Source: Gammaproteobacteria bacterium (GTDB lineage Bacteria > Pseudomonadota > Gammaproteobacteria > Pseudomonadales > Pseudohongiellaceae). From it: a stretch of 40,028 nt of DNA. The notes beneath the pieces are model-generated. The model worked only from the letters and a program-made list of their open reading frames with translations. It ran no database searches and was not told where the DNA came from. This document shows, in pieces, positions 28,093 through 35,786 of this stretch (positions are counted from its first letter, which is position 1; each line of letters begins with the position of its first letter). The position numbers and the translations under genes were made by a program. Where the stretch lies: the NCBI GenBank assembly GCA_009844085.1, contig VYCF01000032.1, positions 1 through 40,028 of the forward strand, in the 5' to 3' direction.

Positions 28093-29484
28093 GTGACCTT
28101 GTTCGAACGCGAAGCGGATGTTGAAGCTGGAAGAGCCGTATATTCCGTCTCCGAAGTCAACCGCCTAGCCCGCGAGTTGATCGAAGGCGGATTCCCGGGC
28201 GCCGTGGTGGAGGGCGAAATCACCGGCCTGAAACAGTATCGCTCGGGCCACTGGTATTTCAGCCTGCAGGATCGCGATGCCCAACTGCGTTGCGTGATGT
28301 TTCGCGGTAACAACATGTCGGTGGGATTCCGGCCGGCGGACGGCGACCAGGTCATCGCGCGCGGCAGCCTGACGATCTACGAGGCGCGCGGCGATTTCCA
28401 ACTGAAGGTGACTGCGCTGGAGAAATCCGGCAGCGGCGAGTTGCGCCGGGCTTTCGAATTGCTCAAGACCCGCCTGCAAGCCGAAGGGCTGTTTGAACAG
28501 GAGGCGAAGAAACCGGTGGGAAACCGGTTCCGTCACATCGGCGTGATCACCTCTCTTTCGGGCGCGGTGTTGCGCGACATCGTCAGCGTTTTGCGGCGCC
28601 GATTCCCCGCGACCCGCATCACCCTGATTCCCACCGCGGTGCAGGGCGAGGCGGCCCCTGCCGAAATCTGCCGCGCCATCGAGACCGCGAACGCCCTGCG
28701 CGGCAAACTCGGCCTCGAAGCCCTGATCGTCGGCCGCGGCGGAGGCTCACCGGAAGACCTGCAGGCATTCAACGAGGAAAACGTCGCCAGGGCCATTTTC
28801 GCCAGCGAGTTGCCGGTGACCAGCGCCGTCGGCCACGAGACCGATTTCAGCATCGCCGATTTCGTCGCCGACCAACGCGCACCGACGCCTTCCGCCGCTG
28901 CGGAATTGATGAGTCCCTCGCAAGAAGAATATTTCGCGCGGCTGCGATCCGATCTAGGCAAATTGCATAATCGCATGGCCCACGTATTGCACAGACAGCA
29001 GGAACGTCTGCGCCTGATTGCGGGACGCTGCCGCGGCCCGGCCAGACGACTGGAAGACCATGCCCAGACGCTGGATGAACTCGGTCGGCGCATGGAGCGG
29101 GCGCAAGGCAATCTGCTCGCGAGAAAACGGCAGAACCTCGACATGCGCAGGCAGGCCTTGCAGCATTGTTCTCCCGCGCTCGTGATTCCACGATTGCGCG
29201 CCGGCCTCGAAGAATTGCCGCGCCGCCTGCATCGTTCCATGCGTTCGCGTCTGGAGCGGCAAGGCGCCTTGCTGGCCGAATTGCGGCGAACGCTGCATTC
29301 CACCAGCCCCTTGCAAACGCTGGCCCGTGGTTACAGCATAACCATGGACGAGTCGGCGAAAGTTATCCGCAGCGTGGACGATGTAACCCAGGGTAGCCGG
29401 ATAACTACGCGCCTGGCCAAGGGTCAGATAGAATCGACAGTGTCCGGGCTCGAAAAAGAACCGGAATCTAAGTTGGAGTCATGA
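28093..29484 (+). CDS. xseA: exodeoxyribonuclease VII large subunit
   Basis: A 463-residue large subunit of the single-strand-specific exonuclease that works with small XseB subunits in repair. The N-terminal OB-fold (about 16-105) contains VVEGEITGLKQYRSGHWYFSL. The catalytic domain has IGVITSLSGAVLRDI, GRGGGSPEDLQAFNEE and the GHETDFSIADFVADQRAPTPSAAAEL region, here spread over about 145-280. A long coiled coil (about 285-420) and a C-terminal LARGYSITMD segment follow. It starts with GTG. Its stop overlaps the start of the next gene as ATGA. No xseB is in the window. Confidence 0.97.
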   Translation: MTLFEREADVEAGRAVYSVSEVNRLARELIEGGFPGAVVEGEITGLKQYRSGHWYFSLQDRDAQLRCVMFRGNNMSVGFRPADGDQVIARGSLTIYEARGDFQLKVTALEKSGSGELRRAFELLKTRLQAEGLFEQEAKKPVGNRFRHIGVITSLSGAVLRDIVSVLRRRFPATRITLIPTAVQGEAAPAEICRAIETANALRGKLGLEALIVGRGGGSPEDLQAFNEENVARAIFASELPVTSAVGHETDFSIADFVADQRAPTPSAAAELMSPSQEEYFARLRSDLGKLHNRMAHVLHRQQERLRLIAGRCRGPARRLEDHAQTLDELGRRMERAQGNLLARKRQNLDMRRQALQHCSPALVIPRLRAGLEELPRRLHRSMRSRLERQGALLAELRRTLHSTSPLQTLARGYSITMDESAKVIRSVDDVTQGSRITTRLAKGQIESTVSGLEKEPESKLES

Positions 29485-30326
29485 TGAATTTCAAGCGTCT
29501 CGCGGCGGTATTTTTCGCAATCGCGTTCTGCGGCGGCGCGGCAGCGCAAGTCGCCGTGAATTCCCTGCCGCAATCCTCGCTGGTGCCGGGCGGTATCGCC
29601 GTGGTGCCGACTCGAGGCGATGCGGTCTCGGGCAGTTTCCGCGATCAACGCATCATGCTGGCGCGTTTCGAAGGAGAACAATACGCCATCATCGGCATTC
29701 CGCTCGATGCCGAACCCGGAACCCAGCAATTCGAACTTGTGAGCCGGAACGGCGAGGAAAGCCTGTTGCGGTTCGAGGTCGTCCACAAGCAATACCGAGA
29801 GCGGCATCTGACCATCACCAACGAGCGTCAGGTCAATCCGAACGCCGAGGACATGGAACGCATCGGCCGCGAAAGTGTCGAAATGCGGCAGGCGTTTTCG
29901 ACCTGGACCGAGTCGCTTGCGCCCGACTTCGCCATGAGCCTGCCCGTGGACGGCGTCCGCAGCAGTTCGTTCGGCTCGCGCAGTTTTTTCAACGGCCAGC
30001 CCCGCAACCCTCATTCCGGCATGGACATCGCGGCGCCCGAAGGCACGCCAATCCTGGCCCCGGCGCCGGGAGTCATCCTCACCACGGGCAATTATTTCTT
30101 CAACGGCAACACCATCATCATGGACCACGGCCACGGCCTGATCAGCCTGTATTGCCATATGAACACGATCGACGTCGAACCCGGCGCGGTAATCGCCGCG
30201 GGCGAACAGATCGGCGAGGTCGGCAGCACGGGTCGCGTCACCGGTCCGCATCTGCATTGGAGCGTCAACCTGAATAACGTCAGGGTGGACCCGGCGCTGT
30301 TCCTGGGCGAAAATCCAGCCCCATGA
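29481..30326 (+). CDS. M23 (LytM-type) metallopeptidase
   Basis: A 281-residue exported zinc endopeptidase of family M23, likely cutting peptidoglycan cross-bridges. The signal peptide ends near AAAQ (residue 23). An N-terminal beta domain (about 25-110) is followed by a short helix and the catalytic domain (about 155-275). Zinc and catalytic residues are intact: H178-x3-D182 (NPHSGMD), H226 (YCHM) and H257-x-H259 (GPHLHW). It therefore looks active, unlike the degenerate EnvC/NlpD activators. It is coupled by ATGA overlaps to xseA upstream and to the DsbA-like gene downstream. Confidence 0.93.
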   Translation: MMNFKRLAAVFFAIAFCGGAAAQVAVNSLPQSSLVPGGIAVVPTRGDAVSGSFRDQRIMLARFEGEQYAIIGIPLDAEPGTQQFELVSRNGEESLLRFEVVHKQYRERHLTITNERQVNPNAEDMERIGRESVEMRQAFSTWTESLAPDFAMSLPVDGVRSSSFGSRSFFNGQPRNPHSGMDIAAPEGTPILAPAPGVILTTGNYFFNGNTIIMDHGHGLISLYCHMNTIDVEPGAVIAAGEQIGEVGSTGRVTGPHLHWSVNLNNVRVDPALFLGENPAP

Positions 30327-31048
30327 ACCGGCGCGAAAAACAGCGGCTGATCAGGGACGCCAAGCAGAAGGCCGCCAGACAGAGACAGCAGCGCACGCAG
30401 ATTCTCGGCAGGATCGCGTTATACGTGGCGCTGCCGGTCTTGCTGATCTTCGTGGCTTATGTGCTGTTCAGCCAGGGCCCGACCTATTCGACCGTCGAAG
30501 TCGCTCCCGACGATCATGTCTTCGGCGACCCCGCCACTCCGGTCAGCATCGTGGTCTACGCCGATTTCCAGTGTCCCGCCTGCGCGACCGAGTCCCAGGT
30601 CATGGCCCGCATCTGGCCGCGTATCGAAAACCGAGCTCACATGATCTTTCGTCATTACCCCCTGACCGCGAGCAATCCGCATGCCTGGACCGCCGCGCTA
30701 TATGCGGAAGCCGCCGGCCGGCAGGACCGGTTCTGGGAAATGCACGATTTCCTGTTCGTGAACCAGCCGATCTGGTCATTCCTGCCGGAAGTGGAAAGCG
30801 AGTTCGACTCCTATGCCGAAACGCTGGAACTCGATCTCGAACGACTGCGCACGGATCTGGAGAACGACGAAGTAATCGACAAGGTGCGCAACGATCAGCG
30901 CGGCGGCAACGCCGCGGGCGTTCGTTCCACTCCCGCCATGTTCATCAACGGCCAGCGCGTGGCGCAACTGAGCGCCTCGAGAATCATGGAACTGGTTAAC
31001 GAGAATTACGCCGAAGCGGCGGCGGAAGAGGAGGAAGCTTCCGGATAG
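30323..31048 (+). CDS. membrane-anchored DsbA-family thiol oxidoreductase
   Basis: A 241-residue protein with a basic cytosolic start, a TM anchor at about 30-50, and a periplasmic thioredoxin/DsbA domain with an inserted helical part. The active site is C84-P-A-C87 (YADFQCPACATES) and the cis-Pro loop is GVRSTPAMFINGQRV. Members of this DSBA-like group act in disulfide formation or isomerisation. It is the last gene of the xseA-M23-DsbA run and converges with the TPR gene, with 9 bases between stops. It may oxidise the cysteine-rich envelope proteins of the neighbouring cassette, but that is inference. Confidence 0.9.
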   Translation: MNRREKQRLIRDAKQKAARQRQQRTQILGRIALYVALPVLLIFVAYVLFSQGPTYSTVEVAPDDHVFGDPATPVSIVVYADFQCPACATESQVMARIWPRIENRAHMIFRHYPLTASNPHAWTAALYAEAAGRQDRFWEMHDFLFVNQPIWSFLPEVESEFDSYAETLELDLERLRTDLENDEVIDKVRNDQRGGNAAGVRSTPAMFINGQRVAQLSASRIMELVNENYAEAAAEEEEASG

Positions 31049-31057
31049 AACCTGTCG

Positions 31058-32494
31058 TCAGGGATCTGCGCTCGCAAGATAACTGATCACGCCATCGGCG
31101 GCCTGCGCTTCGCCCTCGTTCAGGGCGGGCCTGAATCGCAGCCGGCCGAGATTCTGGATCAGTTGCTCGACATCCCTGTTCACGGGGAAATCTTCCAGTT
31201 CCAACAATTGCAGATTCTGGGCTACGCCAAGCGCATTTTGCCTGCGCCAGCCCTGGCGTGTCTCTATATCCTCGGCCGCCGGCAAATCGAAGGAAAACAG
31301 GGCCACGACCTGCCAATCGTTGCTTTCCATCAGGCCCAGTTTTTCCGCCGAGAAGGACTCGGCCGCCAGCGGCCGTTCATCGTCAAAAAAAATCTTTACC
31401 GGAACGCCTTCCTCGAACGCCGCGGGAGCATCCTCGGGCGCCCGGGCGCGAGCGGCAAGGGCTTTCTCCACGCTGTCGTAAAAGGTCGGTTCCGGAAGCA
31501 GGACAGGCTTCGCGAACAGCCGCCTCACGTCATCCTCCGGCACGCCGACCTGCAACAGCATATCCCAGGCTTCCCGATAGTCCTGCAGCGCCCGGAGCCT
31601 GCGGTCGAACAGCAGATACCAATCGGCCTGGTACAGCTTGACCATGGCCAGCGCCTCGGAGACTTCGCGCTCTTCTTCACCGGCGTAAATCCGCCGCATT
31701 CTTTCCAGGAAATTCACGCCATTGCTCCGATGCATATTGAGCGCCCGTTCGGGGCTCATTATGCGTTCCGCGGCATAAGCGTTTGGGGCGATCGGATAAT
31801 TGCCGCCGGTAGTTCGGAGGCTCTGGCCGACGGTCCCGCCTTTGTTGATCGCGCTTGCCTGCAGGTACGTGATCCGCATCTGCTCGTAGATCAGTCCGGC
31901 CTTGCGCTGTTCGTGCTGCGGCCAGATTCGTTCGGCCACCACCAGGGCGACACGGCTGCTGAACGCCGCACGCAGGTAATGGTAGCCCTGATTTTCGACC
32001 AGATCCTCGGTTATGCCTTGCATATGCACATAGGAAAGATCCATTAGTCCGCGCATCATGTCCTGATCCGGCCAGGAGTACTTGTTGAGATAGAACCAGA
32101 TCGTGTGATCCTGCAACTTGCGCGCCTCGCGCCAATCGCCGGCATTGACCAGGTTCTCGATTTTCCTGTGCAAGAAGGGAAGCTGGCTCTTGGTATAGAG
32201 ACCTTCTTCGATACGCACGATCTGTTGTGCGCGATCGAGCGTCGCGTGGGCCTCGGCGAAGCGGTTCAATTCCATGTAGCTGTCGGCGATGCGCGACAAG
32301 GGCTCCACCAGTTGCGGCGCGTGGTAGACCCCGTCCGCTTCCAGGCGGAACAGATCGGATTCGTACAACTCGAGCTCGCGCAAGGCCTCTTCGATCACGG
32401 CATCGTCCTGGGCGGCAAGCGGCGCCCAGGCGCAAACCATGAGAGGGACCAATACGATCGGAAGTTTGCGGGTCAACTTTCCCACTGCCATCAT
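31058..32494 (-). CDS. secreted TPR-like protein with TonB-like C-terminal tail
   Basis: A 478-residue exported protein with a signal peptide ending near PLAAQ-DD (residue 29). The body is alpha-helical with TPR-like pairs (SRIADSYMELNRFAEAHATLDRAQQI, about 67-92; also about 105-130 and 270-310). The last 30 residues, RLRFRPALNEGEAQAADGVI, resemble the RFRPA...DG-V strand of TonB C-terminal domains. This is notable beside an ExbB/ExbD-like pair. The start could be the second Met (32491). It follows the MotB-like gene by 73 bases and is probably the last gene of the cassette. Its role is unknown. Confidence 0.72.
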   Translation of the reverse strand: MMAVGKLTRKLPIVLVPLMVCAWAPLAAQDDAVIEEALRELELYESDLFRLEADGVYHAPQLVEPLSRIADSYMELNRFAEAHATLDRAQQIVRIEEGLYTKSQLPFLHRKIENLVNAGDWREARKLQDHTIWFYLNKYSWPDQDMMRGLMDLSYVHMQGITEDLVENQGYHYLRAAFSSRVALVVAERIWPQHEQRKAGLIYEQMRITYLQASAINKGGTVGQSLRTTGGNYPIAPNAYAAERIMSPERALNMHRSNGVNFLERMRRIYAGEEEREVSEALAMVKLYQADWYLLFDRRLRALQDYREAWDMLLQVGVPEDDVRRLFAKPVLLPEPTFYDSVEKALAARARAPEDAPAAFEEGVPVKIFFDDERPLAAESFSAEKLGLMESNDWQVVALFSFDLPAAEDIETRQGWRRQNALGVAQNLQLLELEDFPVNRDVEQLIQNLGRLRFRPALNEGEAQAADGVISYLASADP

Positions 32495-32567
32495 TCCACG
32501 GCCAACAAGTGCTTATCTTGCATAGTTTGCCGCTTCCGGTCCAGTGCAGCCCTGGACAATTTCCGCG

Positions 32568-33494
32568 TCAGCCGCAGAGACCGCTCCCGAGATTCTGGCC
32601 GGACTGGCTGCGGTCGAGCGTTACGTTGCCTTCACCGTCCACGTTGATGTCGACCGCGAGCCGCACTTCGTCTTCACCGCGCAGGGTGAGTTCGGGAATC
32701 TCCAGGCTGCCTTCCTGCCAGAGTACGCTGCCGCGGACATCGGGCCGCGAGAATCCGCGGCGCGTGTAGAGTTTGTAGCAGACACGGTAAGTCCCGGCTT
32801 CGGCGACGGGGTGAAGCCAGACCTCATTGCCGGGCCCACTGATATTGTCTTCCTCGAAGGCGGCTCTCGAACCCGCCATGCGCCGGTCGGCGTAATAGAA
32901 TTCGCGCCCGGCGGGATCTACCACGTGCAGGTCCACGTCGTCATTGGTCGACCAGCTCATGATGACGAGCAGGAAACTCCGCCGGGCCATCTCCCGGCAG
33001 CTTTGCAACTCGGCGCTGACTTGCTCAAGACGGGAATTCGAGCTGCCGGCGGACGCCAATTGCTGCCGCAGATCCTCGGCGCTTTGCTGGCTTGCCGCGA
33101 GGTTCGCCTCGCATTGCGAAAGCGATCCTGCGGCTTGTGCAAGCGTCTCGGCGGCGACCATGCCGGCCATGTCGTTGCGGCATTGGTCGAGGTTGCGCTG
33201 GGCTCTGCCGCGGTCGGCTTCGCATTGCGCCAGCACATCGGCTTCCGCAGCGCCGACGAGCCGGATCTGGCACTGCTGGAGACTTTCCCGCGCGCCGGCG
33301 AGTTGATCGAGGGCGAGCCCGCGGTCGGCTTCGCATTGGGCGAACACGGTCTGGTCGATGCCTTCCTCGCGGGCGGTCATACTGAAGAAAACCATGAAGA
33401 TCAGCGACATCAGGATGAAGGCGCCCAGAGCGGAAGCGAACAGGTCAAGGGCGGAAACGCTGAAAATATTGATCTCGCGATTGCGCTTTCTCAT
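32568..33494 (-). CDS. MotB/ExbD-like protein with cysteine-studded stalk and DUF2135-like domain
   Basis: A 308-residue protein. A short cytosolic start is followed by one TM segment (about 12-38, FSVSALDLFASALGAFILMS) with Asp17 at the position of the proton-carrying Asp of MotB and ExbD. Next comes a predicted periplasmic coiled coil (about 45-170) with repeated QCEADRG-type units and cysteines at 54, 75, 91, 105, 128 and 166. The C-terminal domain (about 175-300) is a beta-sandwich with WSTNDDVDLHVVDPAG and GTYRVCYKLY, like DUF2135/YfaP domains, replacing the usual OmpA peptidoglycan-binding domain. It lies 9 bases after the MotA-like gene. It is presumably the stator partner of a proton-driven complex. 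Confidence 0.8.
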   Translation of the reverse strand: MRKRNREINIFSVSALDLFASALGAFILMSLIFMVFFSMTAREEGIDQTVFAQCEADRGLALDQLAGARESLQQCQIRLVGAAEADVLAQCEADRGRAQRNLDQCRNDMAGMVAAETLAQAAGSLSQCEANLAASQQSAEDLRQQLASAGSSNSRLEQVSAELQSCREMARRSFLLVIMSWSTNDDVDLHVVDPAGREFYYADRRMAGSRAAFEEDNISGPGNEVWLHPVAEAGTYRVCYKLYTRRGFSRPDVRGSVLWQEGSLEIPELTLRGEDEVRLAVDINVDGEGNVTLDRSQSGQNLGSGLCG

Positions 33495-33503
33495 GGCGGC
33501 GCC

Positions 33504-34286
33504 CTATTTTTCGTACAGTCTATTGATAAGGTTGTCCAGGCAGTATTGCCCTGCCCGGTTGAGCGCGGTTTCCTCCCGGCCCTGGGCGAGATGCATCAGG
33601 AACACGAGCACCGCCGAAAGCAGCAGCGCGAGCAGCGTCGTGTTGAAGGCCAGCGCGAGGCTGCCGGTGAGCGACTTCATCCACCCGCCAAGCGCTTCGG
33701 ACTGTTCCAGATCGGGCATATTGCCGGCCTCTCCCAACGCCAGCGCGATACCCACCACGGTGCCGATGAATCCCAGCGTGGGGATCAGCCACACCATGTA
33801 ACGCATCATGTTGTACTTCAGGTCGATCTCGTGCTGCAGCAATTCCAGGCTGGAATTGAGCAAGCTGTTCGCCTGATCGACCGAGCGGCTGCTCTGGAAT
33901 TGGAGAATGATGCGTCCGATCAGGCGCTGCAGAAAACAAACGTCGCCGGCGGCAACCGGTCTGGCGCGCTCGTAGAACTGCCCGAGGTCCTTGGCCCGCA
34001 GCATGGTCTCCCGGTCTTCCGGCAGCAACTGGAGTTTCATCTGGCGCAACTCCCTGCCGCTCTGGAAGAAGCGGACGAGCACATCGGCAAGGCCGATGTG
34101 GAACAGCAGCCACATCAGGTTCTGGATAGTGAACGGGTAGACCGGGCTGGCCCGGTCGAGCAGGACGCCCCCGGCGGTGATCTCGTTTGGCGCGGGCCGC
34201 AGAAGCAGGCTCATGATCAGTACAAAAAGCAGGCCGGCGAGCAATCCGCCAATGACGGCGAAAATTCTGATTCTGGTTTCACTCAT
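33504..34286 (-). CDS. MotA/TolQ/ExbB-family proton channel protein
   Basis: A 260-residue inner-membrane protein with four TM segments (about 6-27, 49-73, 156-182 and 202-227). The last two carry the family signature: WLIPTLGFIGTVVGIALAL and SLALAFNTTLLALLLSAVL, with Thr/Asn residues lining the proposed ion path. A cytosolic loop of about 80 residues separates TM2 from TM3, as in ExbB/TolQ. I start at the ATG at 34286 (MSETRIRIF); the frame opens with a TTG eight codons earlier. It is followed after 9 bases by its MotB/ExbD-like partner and preceded by the FHA-protease gene. Confidence 0.86.
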   Translation of the reverse strand: MSETRIRIFAVIGGLLAGLLFVLIMSLLLRPAPNEITAGGVLLDRASPVYPFTIQNLMWLLFHIGLADVLVRFFQSGRELRQMKLQLLPEDRETMLRAKDLGQFYERARPVAAGDVCFLQRLIGRIILQFQSSRSVDQANSLLNSSLELLQHEIDLKYNMMRYMVWLIPTLGFIGTVVGIALALGEAGNMPDLEQSEALGGWMKSLTGSLALAFNTTLLALLLSAVLVFLMHLAQGREETALNRAGQYCLDNLINRLYEK

Positions 34287-34334
34287 CTTGAATTCCGCTT
34301 CGGCTCCCAATTCATTTCAGCGCCCGGTCTCGCG

Positions 34335-35786
34335 CTAGTCCGGGATTACGTCTCCGGTGCGCTCGTCGCGCCTTACCCGTCCCGAAGGCAGGGCGTCTTT
34401 CGGCGAATTCGTTGCGTTGCCGCCTCCGCCCGCGCCCGGCGCCGCGCCAGTGGCGGGACCAGCGCCTGAAGCTCCCGCGCCGCCGGTGTTTTCGCGGCGC
34501 CAGTTCGCGTACAACTCGGCGGCCGTAGTCGTCAATCCCCCAAGCTTCAGCGGTTCGCTGGCCAAAACGACCTGCTCGCGAACCGGTTGCCAACTGCCGT
34601 CGCGGAACACATGGCTTCCGTTGCTGCTCCCGCAGTCGCGGAGGCGGTAGTCAAGCCGGCCGTCATGCGCGTTTCTGGAAACCGTCAATTCCGCGTGCAG
34701 GCGTGAAAGCTCCGGGGAATTGAGGCGCAGATCCGTGCCGCGGCCTCGGCCGATGCGAATCGTGACCGGGCCGCCAGCCAATGACTCGGCCGGATTTTCG
34801 CGTCTGCCCAGGCCGAAGGATTGACCGGTCCGGCGCAAGGCGCCGGAGCCTAGCTGCATCAGGCTCTGGCGAAACGAACCGAAGGAAACCAGAGCGACGA
34901 TCAAAAGGACAGCGATCAGCCCGGCCACCAGCGTCAGAATCAGCAGCAGATTGCGCGACTGCGCCAGTTCATTGCCGGCAAGCGCCGGCATGGACGAGGC
35001 CGCCGTTGCGGAAGCGGGAATTTCCGCGCCGCAGGTATCGGCGACCTGGGCGAAAGGAATCGATTGTCGCCGCAGTTCATCGGCAAGTTCGCCGATGAAG
35101 GACGCGAAAAACACGCCGCTGGCGGTTTCTGTGCGTCCTTCGAACAACGAGGACAGCGTGATTCGGCTCGCCGGACCGCCGGTGTTGATTCCCACCGTGC
35201 GGCCGCAGCGGTCGAGCAGCGGGCCGCCGCTGTTGCCGGCGCTGATGTCGGCGTTGTGCTGCACGATGCGCAGTTCGCGGTCGCCCCAACTGCCGGCGAC
35301 CACCCGCCCTACATTGCCTGCGGTAAAACTCGGCGTCGCTTCGTTCGAGGAGAGAATCACGTCGGCGGCGCCGGGAAAACCGACCGCGACCACATCTTGC
35401 AGCGGACTCGGTTCGACCAGCGCGAGCGCCAATGGCCTTGCGTCGGCAAGTTGTCCGCCGTTCATTCGGATCACCGCAAGATCCAGTTCCGGGGAACCCC
35501 AGACCAGACTCGCGGGAACCGAACGCAGGCCCTGTTTGACCGAAATCCGGCGGCTGCCTTCCACCACATGGAAATTGGTGGCGACATCGCCGTTGCCGTT
35601 AATCAGGAATCCGCTGCCCGAACCGGAATCGGTCAGCACATTGACGACCGCGGCGCCGGCCTGCTCGCGCAGCGCGTGGTCCGGCAGGGGGATGGCGCCC
35701 CTGGCGTCGGCAAGACAGAGCAAAAACAGCGGCAACGCCGCCCAGCGGCGGAATCGCGACCCCGAACTCGCGGGCGCGCCGGCCAT
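34335..35786 (-). CDS. trypsin-like protease with TM and cytosolic FHA domain
   Basis: A 483-residue fusion. A signal sequence (about 11-30) leads into a chymotrypsin-fold protease domain (about 38-240) with a complete triad: H73 (ATNFHVVEG), D102 (ELDLAVIRM) and S186 (SAGNSGGPL). A TM helix at about 279-302 is followed by a basic linker and a C-terminal FHA domain (about 340-425) with the phospho-threonine-binding pattern IRIGRGRGTDLRL, SRLHAEL and SSNGS. A Gly/Ala-rich tail ends the protein. The topology implies protease outside and FHA inside. It begins immediately after the stop of the paralogous pseudo-protease gene. No PDZ domain is present, unlike DegP. Confidence 0.87.
   Translation of the reverse strand: MAGAPASSGSRFRRWAALPLFLLCLADARGAIPLPDHALREQAGAAVVNVLTDSGSGSGFLINGNGDVATNFHVVEGSRRISVKQGLRSVPASLVWGSPELDLAVIRMNGGQLADARPLALALVEPSPLQDVVAVGFPGAADVILSSNEATPSFTAGNVGRVVAGSWGDRELRIVQHNADISAGNSGGPLLDRCGRTVGINTGGPASRITLSSLFEGRTETASGVFFASFIGELADELRRQSIPFAQVADTCGAEIPASATAASSMPALAGNELAQSRNLLLILTLVAGLIAVLLIVALVSFGSFRQSLMQLGSGALRRTGQSFGLGRRENPAESLAGGPVTIRIGRGRGTDLRLNSPELSRLHAELTVSRNAHDGRLDYRLRDCGSSNGSHVFRDGSWQPVREQVVLASEPLKLGGLTTTAAELYANWRRENTGGAGASGAGPATGAAPGAGGGGNATNSPKDALPSGRVRRDERTGDVIPD

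Noticed and set aside
32544..34469. 641-codon plus-strand frame opposite the MotAB-like genes
   Set aside because: Antisense shadow; the minus-strand products have TM signatures and SD sites, and this one is a Gln/Glu/Arg/His-rich low-complexity translation.
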